A program made the translations under genes and the position numbers. From Blastobasis lacticolella (lineage: Eukaryota; Arthropoda; Insecta; Lepidoptera; Blastobasidae): a stretch of 64,000 nt of DNA. Position 1 is the first letter of the stretch. Each line of letters starts with the position of its first letter. The stretch covers positions 3,420,001 through 3,484,000 of the forward strand of contig LR990056.1 of assembly GCA_905147135.1 (NCBI GenBank), read 5' to 3'. This document shows, piece by piece, positions 21,019-30,858 of the stretch. Below the pieces are notes generated by a model. The model saw only the letters and a program-made list of their open reading frames with translations. It did not search any database and had not been told where the DNA came from.

Positions 21019-21483
21019 CGGTTGTTGGTTCAGATCTGTAAACAATTATCTTGCGGCATCCTGTTATTTTTCCGGGACCAAAAGGACCTGATGATATGGT
21101 ACTTGGAAATAATGTACTAGTGAAATAATTTTCCAAATCAGTTCTGTGGGTTCGGAGACTAGCGCCTCAACATCCAAACATTTTTTTGCGCCTACCGCAA
21201 GTGTAAATGGGCTTACGAGGGAGGGAGGCAGAGAACACTTATGTGTACCAGCGCGGCTGGCTACGCTGGTGATGATGAACTCTCAAGAGAGACCCAGGCG
21301 CCTACCAGCTAATAACTCTGCCTTTGGGAGTACCTATAGCTGGGAAAGCTTTTAGGTTTCATCGAATACGACGCCCCATAGGGACGGCGTGCGCACAACA
21401 TAAGGCAGGCCGTAAGCTTGTTTGCCACCTTAATGGTATAAAAAAAGACATTAAAACTTAGAAACTTTTTCTCTTTGTAATAT
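21019..21483. other. No gene seen
   Basis: Near 21412 'gtaagcttgtttgccacctt' plus A-run is a short LINE tail also seen at 16857-16890. The 69-codon ORF at 21146-21355 is unsupported. Confidence 0.4.
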
Positions 21484-22174
21484 TTAAAGGTATAGAATAG
21501 AATAGAATAGAATAAATTTATTGCACAGAAAAACAACACCACAAAATAAAATATACAAAGTAAAGAGTAAAAAAGAAATTAACAATAAAAAGAATATACC
21601 ATTAGAAAAACACAGTTTTTTTATAAATATTATTGCTACACAGTGACGTTGCATATGCATGGGTGTGTTGTGGTGTGATGATGTGTGCAAAAGGGACCCC
21701 ACTCAGCATAAAGCTCCGGCGAAACCGAAGCGCTGGTTTTCAGTGAGCCCTGCCGAGTGAGGTACGGACGAAGAAGCTATATTAAATTAAATATAATATA
21801 ATAATTGTGTGTGTAGTGTTCTAACGAGTGCAGTGTCATACATAATATTTAAGTAAATATAAATAAAGGTAAAGAGAGGTTTGGAATTACTAAAGGATTA
21901 AAATAATAATTCGCAACTGTGTCAAGTGAAAATTTACTATACCTACAAAAATTACATATATTAAAATTACCAGTTCGATGTCTACTTAAAAAAGTATAAT
22001 GCTAATTAAAATGTCAAAACAATAAATAAGTCAAATAAGTCAAAAGCGTGTTTTCATTTTGCCATGCGACAAAGCGTACCGGAAATGCCAGAAGTCAGCC
22101 ATGCTCAGCCCAATGCGGAACGATCTCACCATCGTACCACTACGATTCTGCAACCTTGTCGTGAATACTTATTA

Positions 22175-25018
22175 TCATTTCTGATTATTTTGCGCGTTTA
22201 ATAAAAATATTTTAAGATTTTTCCTAAAGGTATACAATGATTGCAGCCTGCGAAGAGGCGGCGGCAAGTCGTTCCAACATTTAGTCGCTGCGAACCTGAA
22301 ACTTCCGCGGAAAGCCGTCGTACGGTGACGCGGCAGCACCAGCGAATACTGAGATGCTCGAGTCATGTTATGAATGTCGCTCGTCCACAGAAGCTTATCC
22401 GCCAGATACGGAGGTGTTCTATACCTGACTATGCCAAACAGGAGACAAGCTAGGTGTAACTCTCTGCGATACTGCATTTTTAAAATATTTGTATTATTCA
22501 GGTACGGTGTAATGTGTGTGCGGGGAGGGATATGAAAACAAAACCTAGCAGACGCGTTTTGCACCCGCTGGATTTGCTTCTGCGTCCGAGCTAGCAGTCG
22601 AGGGCCATAAACCACGTCCATGTAATTTAGTTTGGATAGGACAAGCGCGTCACAAAGTTGGATACGTATCTTTGTGTTAATATAAGGTCTGATTTGATAT
22701 AACACCTTTAGCCTGTAGTAGCATTGACTTATCACATTTGACACATGTTTTTCGAAGCGGAGTTGCTCATCTAAGATAAGCCCTAGGTTCCGTGCCTCAC
22801 TGACTCGCTGTATTGGTTCGTTTAAAATATGCACTGTTGCGTTCTGCGCTGTAATTTTTTGAATTTGCTTCGCGCTGCCGAGAATCATGAACTTAGACTT
22901 ATTACTATTTAAAACTAATGAATTAGATTCTGACCATCTGGCTATCCTATCTAAGTCCTCGTTCAGCCCTGTGACAGCAGAATTTACATCATCCGGGTCA
23001 CATGGTATGTATAGTTGGACGTCGTCGGCATAAATGTGATACAAGCTACGTTGTATAACCTGTGTGATGTTTGTGGTGTAAATAATGAACAATACTGGGC
23101 CCAAAATTGATCCCTGTGGGACACCTCGTGTAACGGCTGTTGGTCTGGACTCGTGAGCCTCCCCATTTGCATCCACTATTTCCACATGTTGCTTCCGGTG
23201 CTCGAAATAGCTCGTGAACCATTTCAACGTGTGACTACTAAATCCGTAATATTTCAACTTTGCTAGAAGTAGGGAGACGTCCATACAATCGAAGGCTCTG
23301 GAGAAATCCAGGAGTACCATAAGGGTACCTAGACCGTTATCTTGAGCTTCTAATATGTTGTCCACAACCTGAGCTAATGCTGTCGAGGTGCTATGCTGTT
23401 TTCTGAAACCTGACTGTACCACGGGCAAAATGTCGTTTTGTTCTAGATACTGCCGGACCTGGTCCGCTACCGCCCTCTCCAGAACCTTGGACATGCAGGG
23501 CAGTACGCTAATTGGTCTCAGGTCGTTAAGCGACGATGGATTGTCGTTTTTTGGAAACGGCTTAACTATTGCATGTTGCCATATAGTTGGAAATATACCA
23601 GTTTCTATCGATTTATTTATAATTGCAGTAATAGCTGGCAAGATATGTGGCATCATCATTAATATCATGTCCAAGGATATCCCATCGACCCCAACTGCGT
23701 TAGAACTAAGACTCCTGATTATCCTATTGACGCTGTCCTCCGTTACCTTTTTAATCTCAAAATGACAAAGATTGCCGCAGTGCAATCTAAAATATTCAAC
23801 TTCTGAACTAGCAGCCATTTTAGTCCCCGGGACATCCTGAAAGTGGTCATTAAGCGCATTCGGATCTTTTAAGAGATTGTTAGGTATTACACTGACACTT
23901 TTAATTCTTACATTACGCTTGATATGAGACCAGAGATTACGCGGATCGTGTATATTTGAGTTAATATAAGTGTTGTAATAAGCTTGTTTTTCCTTCACAA
24001 GTGCCTCATTTACAAGTTTTTTAAGTTCTTTATAGTATGCGACATGGGTATCCAGGCCAGATGCGCGGGCACGAACCTGTGCCTCATCGCGTTTAGACAT
24101 CATTTGCCTAATGTTATATGTAATCCACGGGCACTTGTGATCCTTTACCCGTATATTTTTTAATGGTGCGTGCCAATTAAAAATCATGAGCACTGCTTGG
24201 TTTAAAAGCGTCACCATATCTTCAACCGATTCTAATGAGCAAATATAGCTCCAATTAATATTAGCCAAATCCAGGTTAAAGCTTTCTATATCTATGGATT
24301 TGAGATTTCTTCGTAACAAATTAACAGGTGTCAATTTGGGCTTGGCGATATTAAGTTCGCAGGTCAAAAATGAGTGGCTACTAAGGTCCCGAATATAGTC
24401 TACCTGCACCAAGTTCACCTTAAGGTCAGTTGCTACTAAGTCGATTAAGGTCGCACTTGTGTTGGTAAAATGCGTTGGCTGCGTTACACATTGCGATAGA
24501 CGAAACAGTGAGAATAGATTTAAAAGCTTTTTGGTATTTGTACTGTTTGTTTCTAATAAGTTAATATTAAAGTCACCCAATAAAATAATATTATCCGCCC
24601 ATGAAAAAGACCCCAGTGTGTCCGACAGTGCGTCAATAAATACATCCACATTCAACCACGGCGGCCTGTAGGCCGTACCAATCACTATGACAGTGCCGCG
24701 AACCGAGAATCGCAGCCACATTTGCTCGACGAGGGGCGCGGGTGGGTGGGGTAAAGTCTTCGCGGACAGGCCGCACGCAACGTAGAAGCCCACTCCTCCG
24801 CCGCGCGAGCGCACGTCTGCCGGTCTCGCGACATGGCGTAAACGAAAGTTTGGTACCTTAGGAGCTCTGCCTGTCTCGTTATCACGAAGCCAAGTCTCGT
24901 TCACTGCCATGATGTCGACGCTATGGCGGTCCATGGCTACCAGGAACTCATCGTGACGTGTACCTAGGGAACACGCGTTCAGTAGCCCCAACTTAAGTTT
25001 TCGTTTATTGTAGAACAT
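22175..25018 (-). CDS. LINE ORF2: APE endonuclease and reverse transcriptase
   Basis: The 947-residue ORF2 nicks target DNA and copies its own RNA at the nick. Endonuclease (about 8-220): LNACSL 13-18, NETW 40-43, GTAYRPP 114-120, GDFN 148-151, then SSH 213-215 where APE-type nucleases usually have SDH. RT (about 470-760): RPISVLPCMSK 501-511, SGFRKQHST 536-544, DFSRAFD 571-577, GVPQGSILGP 632-641, YADD 663-666. The C-terminus (about 800-940) carries the 'NASARF', 'TRASQYSLVLPRHRT' and 'KCWNDLPPPLRRLQSLYTFR' blocks typical of CR1/Jockey LINEs. No stop or frameshift is present. The start at 25018 is the first Met, a few residues before the endonuclease core. It would act in cis with ORF1 on LINE RNA in the nucleus. 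Confidence 0.95.
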   Translation of the reverse strand: MFYNKRKLKLGLLNACSLGTRHDEFLVAMDRHSVDIMAVNETWLRDNETGRAPKVPNFRLRHVARPADVRSRGGGVGFYVACGLSAKTLPHPPAPLVEQMWLRFSVRGTVIVIGTAYRPPWLNVDVFIDALSDTLGSFSWADNIILLGDFNINLLETNSTNTKKLLNLFSLFRLSQCVTQPTHFTNTSATLIDLVATDLKVNLVQVDYIRDLSSHSFLTCELNIAKPKLTPVNLLRRNLKSIDIESFNLDLANINWSYICSLESVEDMVTLLNQAVLMIFNWHAPLKNIRVKDHKCPWITYNIRQMMSKRDEAQVRARASGLDTHVAYYKELKKLVNEALVKEKQAYYNTYINSNIHDPRNLWSHIKRNVRIKSVSVIPNNLLKDPNALNDHFQDVPGTKMAASSEVEYFRLHCGNLCHFEIKKVTEDSVNRIIRSLSSNAVGVDGISLDMILMMMPHILPAITAIINKSIETGIFPTIWQHAIVKPFPKNDNPSSLNDLRPISVLPCMSKVLERAVADQVRQYLEQNDILPVVQSGFRKQHSTSTALAQVVDNILEAQDNGLGTLMVLLDFSRAFDCMDVSLLLAKLKYYGFSSHTLKWFTSYFEHRKQHVEIVDANGEAHESRPTAVTRGVPQGSILGPVLFIIYTTNITQVIQRSLYHIYADDVQLYIPCDPDDVNSAVTGLNEDLDRIARWSESNSLVLNSNKSKFMILGSAKQIQKITAQNATVHILNEPIQRVSEARNLGLILDEQLRFEKHVSNVISQCYYRLKVLYQIRPYINTKIRIQLCDALVLSKLNYMDVVYGPRLLARTQKQIQRVQNASARFCFHIPPRTHITPYLNNTNILKMQYRRELHLACLLFGIVRYRTPPYLADKLLWTSDIHNMTRASQYSLVLPRHRTTAFRGSFRFAATKCWNDLPPPLRRLQSLYTFRKNLKIFLLNAQNNQK

Positions 25019-25398
25019 TATAAATTGTCGGTTTATAGGTAAATGTAATGATTCTTGTTTTGTCTGTATACGTATATAAGTATGTAAATAGTGTAGTTTG
25101 TAAGAATAGGTTAAGTATACGTGTTAATAGTGTAAAGTGATGAATGTGTTTATGTTGGCAGTAAATATGATTGGTTCGTAGACATATAATAGTGTAAGGT
25201 TTTTGGCAAGTTAAGATAGTAGGTAGATGGAAAGAATGTAGGTATGAGTTCGTGTTAAAGTTGTTTATAGTGAGTGTATAATGAAAATATTGTGTAGGCA
25301 TAAATATAATTGTATAGACAGGATATATTAGGTTATCTTTATTGAAGCATATGCAATGACACTGTGCGACAAGGAGCATACATAAAAAAATATCTAAT

Positions 25399-26508
25399 TT
25401 AGCGCTTAGCGTCGTTAGTAGGCAGGCGAACGCACTCGGGCCCAAAAACACGCACGAGATCGGGCTCGGAGCGAATGCGATGGCCCGGCTCACCTTGAGC
25501 CTTCCGGGCGTATATTTTCCCGTCTCGAGTCCACACATACCGCCATTTTAGCAGACGCGCCGACTCCCGGGCCGCGTAATGTAGTCTCCGGTTCTCCCTG
25601 GTGAGGCGCTCGTTAATATAAAATCGTGCCGGGTCTGCCATGATGCCTACGCCCTCGGTGGTCGGTGTCCTACGCACACGCGCGGCCCGAAGCATCTCGT
25701 CCCTTAGGGAGCGGCGCACCAGCCGCACCGCGATCGGGCGCGGGCGCACGGCACCCCCGCCGGCCTCCCTGATGGTCCCCACGCGCTGACAGCTCACGAG
25801 ATCTCCCTCGCTCAGCCGGAGCCCCACCTTGGCTGCACACCCCATTACGACATGGACCACGCTCTCCCCGTTGGTTTCGGGAACCCCGCTGATGTCCACA
25901 TCATTACCTAGGGCGTCCTGTTCGCGCTCCACAAGGTCGACCTTCAGCTGGGCGACGGTGGCCTCTAGCGCCTGGATGCACTCAGCAGGGTCAGCCCACT
26001 CTTCCTTCATCCGTTTCTCCCAGACATCCATTCTAGCCTCCACAGCACTCACCCGACAGTCACACTGCACCATTTGGGCCCTCAACTCCACCACGTCGGC
26101 CATAAGCGCTCGGAACTCCTGGCGTGCTTCCCGAATTTCATCACGCATCAGGCGCAACTCACGCAGTACCGTCGACTGCGCGTCGTGCACGCTTGTCTCC
26201 ATATAGGCTGTTGCATCCAACGACGTACTATCCAGCGCTGTGGTGTCCATGGCTTCCACCATGGACTTATCCAGTAGACCTTGTTGGACCGGAGTGCTGG
26301 CCTTTTGCGGGACGCTATCGCGACAGTCTGGGCACCGCCAGGACTCGCTCACCGGAACTCCCATAGGCACGCTCACGCATTCCCGATGGTTGGTGTGTAG
26401 GCAGCCAGGACACGCCACTGCCTCCGCCGGTGACAAAAATCTCCCGCATGTGTTGCATTTTAGAGCCATTATAGCGTAATTTATCAATGAAATCACAAAA
26501 TTGCACAA
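25399..26508 (-). CDS. LINE ORF1: PHD finger and nucleic-acid-binding protein
   Basis: A 369-residue ORF1, the RNA-binding partner of ORF2. Residues 18-62 have a full C4HC3 PHD pattern: C18, C21, C33, C36, H41, C44, C59, C62. A heptad-rich, charged middle (about 105-200, 'REARQEFRALMADVVELRAQ') suggests a coiled coil for multimerisation. The C-terminal part (about 200-360: VDISGVPE, RPRPIAVRLVRRSLRDEML, FYINERLTRENRRLHY, WRYVWTRDGKIYARK) is the L1-ORF1/baculovirus-FP-like RRM-type module. The true start may be Met14 at 26469 (MALKCNTC), because the 13 preceding residues are hydrophobic and not part of the finger. ORF2 follows after 380 bp. G+C is clearly higher than in the surrounding DNA. 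Confidence 0.93.
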   Translation of the reverse strand: MCNFVISLINYAIMALKCNTCGRFLSPAEAVACPGCLHTNHRECVSVPMGVPVSESWRCPDCRDSVPQKASTPVQQGLLDKSMVEAMDTTALDSTSLDATAYMETSVHDAQSTVLRELRLMRDEIREARQEFRALMADVVELRAQMVQCDCRVSAVEARMDVWEKRMKEEWADPAECIQALEATVAQLKVDLVEREQDALGNDVDISGVPETNGESVVHVVMGCAAKVGLRLSEGDLVSCQRVGTIREAGGGAVRPRPIAVRLVRRSLRDEMLRAARVRRTPTTEGVGIMADPARFYINERLTRENRRLHYAARESARLLKWRYVWTRDGKIYARKAQGEPGHRIRSEPDLVRVFGPECVRLPTNDAKR

Positions 26509-26840
26509 AACAGCTGTTCGTTATTTACACTTGTGGGTACCCGCAAGTAGGGTCAATGCACTGCGCTATCTAAGGTGGTTCAGATTATCTACTATTCTTC
26601 GTATTGACTATTTGACTTTGTTTCCACTGTATTGTCTTTACTATTGAATGATTTTAATAGTAAATTTAAGTTAAATTAACAACTATGTAATTTTTAAAAC
26701 CACAATCTACGCGCACTGTGTGTGATAGCAACAACGTCCGTGACGTCACTCACTCGGGTATAGGTACCCGGCTTTATAATCTCACGGAGACGGTCGCAAC
26801 GGTCTACCTATTCTATTTATCCTAGGACAAAGTGAAAACT

Positions 26841-27204
26841 AGTATCCCCCGAGCGCGTTCCAGCGCGCTCTATACACACGTAGTTTGATCATATTTTCAA
26901 TATTACGCTATCAAAGGCAATTAAATTTTGTAGACGTGATCCAGATACCAATATCTATGCTTTTAGTTAGCCAGATTTTCGTTAAAATATGTCGCATCAA
27001 AGTTGCTCGGGATTTAAAATTTGTATGAAAATATTCTTATAAATATATAAGATTATAAGTTCCGTGTAACTTTGAAGCATACAGTTTATCGAAAATGACA
27101 AACTACTAGCATAGATATTGGTTTCTGTATCACGTCTACAAAATTTCATTGGCTTTGATAGCCTAATATAGTATTGTTTGTATGGAGCGTGTTCGGGGGA
27201 CACT
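26841..27204. mobile_element. Palindromic MITE, 364 bp
   Basis: Ends AGTATCCCCCGAGCGCG and CGTGTTCGGGGGACACT are imperfect inverted copies. Inward, 'gctatcaaaggcaattaaat', 'tttgtagacgtgatccagat', 'accaatatctatgct' is repeated in inverted form at about 27110-27165, giving arms of more than 60 bp. The left arm carries about 25 bp of extra GC-rich sequence. No clear target duplication. Lies directly upstream of the LINE. Confidence 0.8.
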
Positions 27205-27901
27205 GCTCTTAATGAACGGCGCTTTTTGATACCGCTCTCTAGGAACCGCGTCACATTGTTTCCAAAGTCAATGCTTGTAAGTCAGTGACGTCAATCACTG
27301 CTGGATCTTGGCTGCCATATGAGGGCACCGTTATTTTTGGGAAACATTGGTTTTGTAGGCGGCCTAAAGGGGGTATTTGCAAGGACACAAGAAACCCATT
27401 TGGACCAATGCTGCACCAAGGATATAATATCAATAAATACCGTCAAGGGGCTCTAAACTGTTCAATCAGTTTTAGGGTCCCCTTGTCAACCTTAGATCAA
27501 AGAAATACTAATTTATTTCTCACTGACCTGGACAAGCCACAGACAAGGGGTTAAAGCGGAAGGAATCGAGTCCAGTTTACTTTGCGGACCTTGTATCGTC
27601 GGAGGCGAACATCGCGCGGCTGCGGCATGCGAAGCATGTCGTCGCGCGAGGAGAATGAAGGAGGAGTAGGGGCAGCAGGAGAAAGAAAGAGGATATATTG
27701 AAGATGGAGGGGAGCTGGCCGACGGGGCAGAAAGATTGTTCAGTGGTGTCAGCCTTTTAAGGAAGAGTGCTAGGGACAAACAGGATTTGTGGGTGTCAAG
27801 TAGTGCGCACGCACAAAAGGTCCACCGACAAGTAAGCGTGCGCATTACCCGTGATTAGGTCTTACGCGGTGCGTATTACCGAGAGGTCGAAAGCATCCTG
27901 T
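27205..27901. other. No gene recognised
   Basis: One of the few stretches with no repeat I recognise. ORFs of 89 codons (27285-27554) and 110 codons (27513-27845, minus, Ser/Leu-rich) have no identifiable domain. Could be host unique sequence. Not supported as a gene. Confidence 0.3.
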
Positions 27902-28165
27902 GTCATCATCGCAGCTCATAACAGTCCAATGCAAAACTTAGGGCCTCCCCTACTAAAGGGGAAGTTATTGTCATAATCACCACGCTTGGCAGGCGGATTG
28001 GAGGTCGCAGTGTTATAAATATAACAATGGAAAACGCTACTGCCTATTTTCCACCCTACGGAGATTCCACATCCTTTCCCTCGAAAACATTAGTTACATC
28101 GTACGACACCCGCAAGTGTAAGGGGTTTGTGCTACTCTACTCTGCCGAACACCACACGGCCAACC
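27902..28165 (-). mobile_element. REP-1, near full length
   Basis: 'catcatcgcagctcataaca', 'cgcttggcaggcggattgga', 'ggagattccacatcctttcc', 'gtgtaaggggtttgtgctac', 'gaacaccacacggcc'. Antisense REP-1 with all blocks in order. Confidence 0.85.
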
Positions 28166-28734
28166 ACGGCCTGCCACGGGCATCCTGGGTGGGGACGGAT
28201 TAATGACCTCAACAATCCTACGAACAGCTACATTAATCTGTGTCTCCTCCACAATTTCACCCACGCACCTCTACACTAACTGGCGAGGAAGTTTCGTTTC
28301 CTTTGTGGAGGGAACATTAAATTCCACATACGTCTCGCAGTCAGCTCTGCGCACGTGATGTGTATTGTGCGGACCCAATTTGGATCCGGCTTTATATTTA
28401 CGGAGTAGGTAGGCTTTTAAAGGGCGATTCTGGAGACGTGATCGGGACCAACCGTGCGGGTGAAGTTTTATTTTCGGTTTAGGAAATAGTATAGTCAGTA
28501 TAAAAATCCAAAAGTGCAGCATGACAACGGAATTAAACTCAGAGAATTCTTAAGAAGAATCTTAATATTTCTCGTTTTCATCTCGTTCTCGTATCAATAT
28601 CATCTGTACTTGTTGTTGATGTTGTCTTTGTCTATTGCACTGTACCTACCGTACATTATGTAGTTTATAATGTTATTCTTTATTTGCTTATATTGCTTTT
28701 GTTTTACGTCAAGTAAATCTCTGTTCATGTCCAC
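28166..28734. other. No gene seen
   Basis: The 83-codon minus ORF at 28271-28522 is unsupported. Confidence 0.35.
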
Positions 28735-28962
28735 GCGAAGGTTTAAAATAAAGTTTCTCGCTCGTACGATTCGGATGTGGAACGAGCTCCCAGCCAGTGT
28801 TTCCCTTGGACTATGACATGGGATCGTTTAAGAGAAATATTGGTCAAAAAGGTATATTAGAGGTTTTCCTATAGCAACGCATTGGTAGCGCCCCGGATGT
28901 TGCTGATGTCCATAGGCAGCGGTGACCACTTTCCATTAGGCTCGCTTGCCTGTTTGTCTGCC
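28735..28962 (+). pseudogene. LINE-1 3' end
   Basis: 'cacgcgaaggtttaaaataa', 'agtttctcgctcgtacgatt', 'atgtggaacgagctcccagc' encode the 'FLARTIRMWNELPA' end of the LINE. The tail 'caacgcattggtagcgcccc' and 'gcggtgaccactttccatta' follows. Frames are broken by indels. Paralogue of 12890-13290. Confidence 0.82.
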
Positions 28963-28975
28963 GTATGTATATTAT

Positions 28976-29243
28976 GACGACCTGAGTGGTTCAGTGGTCA
29001 ACATGCCGATCTGCCACGCAAGAGGTCCTGGGTTCGATTCCCGGCCGGGCAGAAATTGAAATGATGAATTTTAATTTCTGTTACGGGTCTGGGTGTTGTA
29101 TGTGTATATAATAAGTATGTATTAAAAAGAAGTATTTAAGTAGTTTATCAGTTATCTAGCACCCATAGCACAAACTTTGCTTTGTTTGGGGCTAGATGGC
29201 GCTGTGTGAATTTGTCCACGAATATTTATTTATTATGATTTAT
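28976..29243 (+). mobile_element. SINE-B, full length
   Basis: tRNA-like head (28979-29052) with box A region 'tgagtggttcagtggtcaac' and box B 'gggttcgattcccggccggg'. Body: 'aattgaaatgatgaatttta', 'gttacgggtctgggtgttgt', 'ataataagtatgtatt', 'agcacccatagcacaaactt', 'ggctagatggcgctgtgtga', then ATTT-repeat tail. It is the most complete copy here and is inserted at the end of LINE-1. Confidence 0.93.
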
Positions 29244-29654
29244 TATTCCATAAAAAAAAGTAAAACCATTCAATATCCCCATTGTTAATAAAATTATTAT
29301 TTTACGATTGTGAATAAAATAAGTATCGATACGAAATTTTATATTCTTAACATCGCACACCAGAATCTGATCACGTATTAAAAATACCCCGGTACAGGAA
29401 TTTTTTACACATCATTTGTTTGCGATTTTTGGAGAAGAATTATTGTTATAATGAACGTACTTTATATATAATGTTACATATATGGAAGTATTTTTCTGTA
29501 TCAAGTGTGTGTCTCTGAGTAATATAACCATTTTAGCGATAACCTATATTCGTCGGTCATGTTGTTCATTTCTTTTAATAAAAAAAATTCTTTATTTCTC
29601 AAATCTTTACAATATATGAGGTGAGTCATCCCCAGTAAGTAATAAACAATGCAT
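29244..29654. other. No gene seen
   Basis: A+T-rich. The 70-codon ORF at 29501-29713 (minus) is unsupported and overlaps LINE-2. Confidence 0.35.
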
Positions 29655-29880
29655 CCTTTATAATGCGTACGGCTAAGAAATGTAAAATGATCAGGGAACA
29701 ACCTTGCCTGCAAGTGTGTTCCCTGATCATTATAATCTGAACGCCTTCAAGGCTAAAGTGAATAGGCTGTTCCCGCATGCTTCTCTCTAGGCAGGCTCTT
29801 CGGCCACATCGTCACTTACCACCAGGTGAGATGGCGCTCAAACGCTTGTTTAGTCTTATTATATAAAATAGATTGAGTAG
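29655..29880 (+). mobile_element. LINE-2 3' end with inverted duplication
   Basis: 'tataatgcgtacggctaaga', 'gcctgcaagtgtgttccctg', 'aaggctaaagtgaataggct', 'cacatcgtcacttaccacca', 'ggtgagatggcgctcaaacg'. The coding end corresponds to 'NAFKAKVNRLF'. A hairpin sits at 29686-29731. Confidence 0.8.
29686..29731. repeat. 15-bp-arm hairpin inside LINE-2
   Basis: AATGATCAGGGAACA (29686-29700) and TGTTCCCTGATCATT (29717-29731). The right arm is normal LINE-2 sequence. The left arm is an extra inverted copy inserted upstream. Confidence 0.85.
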
Positions 29881-29929
29881 GTTGTTCCTAGACAGGCAAG
29901 CTCTATCTTCACTCATCACTTACTTAAAA

Positions 29930-30062
29930 ATAGGGGCATAGCGGGGTATCCCGTTCGAATTGGAGCTGCCCGACTGGAGAAGTACCTCCACCTTACAGAA
30001 GACCGCAGTAGTGACCACTTTGCATCAGGTGGCCCGCTTGCCTGTTTGCCTACCGCACGACA
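29930..30062 (+). mobile_element. SINE-C, internally deleted
   Basis: Starts 'gcatagcggggtatcccgtt', 'gctgcccgactggagaagta', 'ccaccttacagaagaccgca', then jumps to 'gtgaccactttgcatcaggt', 'ggcccgcttgcctgtttgcc'. About 190 bp of the middle is missing. Confidence 0.85.
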
Positions 30063-30115
30063 AACTAAAACACCAGGTGAGATGGCGGTAAAATGCCTGG
30101 CTAGATTAAAAAGAA
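30063..30115 (+). mobile_element. LINE-2 tail fragment
   Basis: 'caccaggtgagatggcggta', 'aaatgcctggctagatta' joined directly to SINE-C. Confidence 0.75.
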
Positions 30116-30184
30116 AATTGCTACTTCAAGCTAGCATCTTAATATAAAGTAGCGTTCATTTTCGTTGGCGTAAATGTTGATGAT

Positions 30185-30550
30185 ATATCATATTTCAGAG
30201 AGGTAGGGCGTAGCGGGTATCCCGTTTGAATAGGAGCCGCCCGACTGGGGAAGTACGTCCACCTTACAGAATACCGCAGCTAAACAAAACTCTTTTAAAT
30301 AGTATTGTGTTTCTGCCGGTGGTTTCCAGTGCTCCATGGGGTGGGGATTTGGGGAACCGTGGCTTTGGCAGTGGAGGCCCCTCCACTGCCAAACTGCTCC
30401 TTTGCCTTTTTGCTGCCAGAGCAACGTGTTATAAAGGCAGGCAACGCATTAGCGATACTCTTGGTTTTGCTAATGTCTATAGGCAGTGGTGACCGCTTTC
30501 CATCAGGTGGCCCGCTTGCCTGTTTGCCTACCGTATGACATAAAAAAAAA
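30185..30550 (+). mobile_element. SINE-C, near full length
   Basis: 'gtagggcgtagcgggtatcc', 'ccgcccgactggggaagtac', 'ttctgccggtggtttccagt', 'gctccatggggtggggattt', 'ccagagcaacgtgttataaa', 'gcaacgcattagcgatactc', 'ccgctttccatcaggtggcc', then poly-A. Best plus-strand copy. Confidence 0.9.
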
Positions 30551-30654
30551 TATCAATGTCGAAGAGACAAAAGAGGTTGGTCAGGGTCGTGGCTTGTGGC
30601 AATCGATAGTCTCTGCTTACCCTTGCTTGTATTTATAATATATAAGTAATAACG

Positions 30655-30858
30655 ATAACTATCTATACATATACAATACATAGTATAGAACAAAGTCGTT
30701 TCCTGTCGTCTATCCCTATGTATCTATCACGCTTAGATATTTGAAAGTACGCAACGGACTCTAATGCGGTTTTCAACAGTAGATAACGTGATTCACGAGG
30801 AAGTTTTACAAGTAAGAAAAAAGGGTAGATAGGGTTTAAGTAGGTGTATGCGAACGAA
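30655..30858 (-). mobile_element. REP-2, larger part of a copy split by REP-1
   Basis: 'aacaaagtcgtttcctgtcg', 'cttagatatttgaaagtacg', 'gattcacgaggaagttttac', 'ttaagtaggtgtatgcgaac'. The remaining few bases ('gtcgcgccggg') follow the REP-1 insertion at 31303. Confidence 0.82.

Larger units (their letters stand above)
21484..26840 (-). mobile_element. Full-length CR1/Jockey-superfamily LINE
   Basis: Minus-strand non-LTR retrotransposon of about 5.3 kb: 5'UTR (about 26510-26840), ORF1 (25399-26508), 380-bp spacer, ORF2 (22175-25018), 3'UTR of about 690 bp, and a terminal tail of four or more TATTC repeats (GAATA on the plus strand, 21486-21510). ORF1 PHD finger, ORF2 APE plus RT and a short microsatellite 3' end fit CR1 best. 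A Jockey-like clade is the alternative. The 5' limit is set by the neighbouring MITE at 26841 and is approximate. Both ORFs are intact. A truncated relative lies at 59037-59270. Confidence 0.9.

Noticed and set aside
23388..23765. 125-codon plus-strand ORF antisense to the RT domain
   Set aside because: Lies wholly opposite the conserved RT blocks of ORF2.
25005..25538. 177-codon minus-strand ORF between LINE ORF1 and ORF2
   Set aside because: Overlaps the end of ORF1 in another frame and then runs through A+T-rich spacer (Thr/Leu/Tyr-rich). No domain is visible and it is best explained as a shadow.
25829..26479. Plus-strand ORFs antisense to LINE ORF1 (67-125 codons)
   Set aside because: They arise from the high G+C of ORF1 on the opposite strand. 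Ser/Arg-rich, no motif.
28979..29052. Genuine tRNA gene (head of SINE-B)
   Set aside because: The same head recurs upstream of the same body in several copies, as expected of a SINE, not of a tRNA gene.
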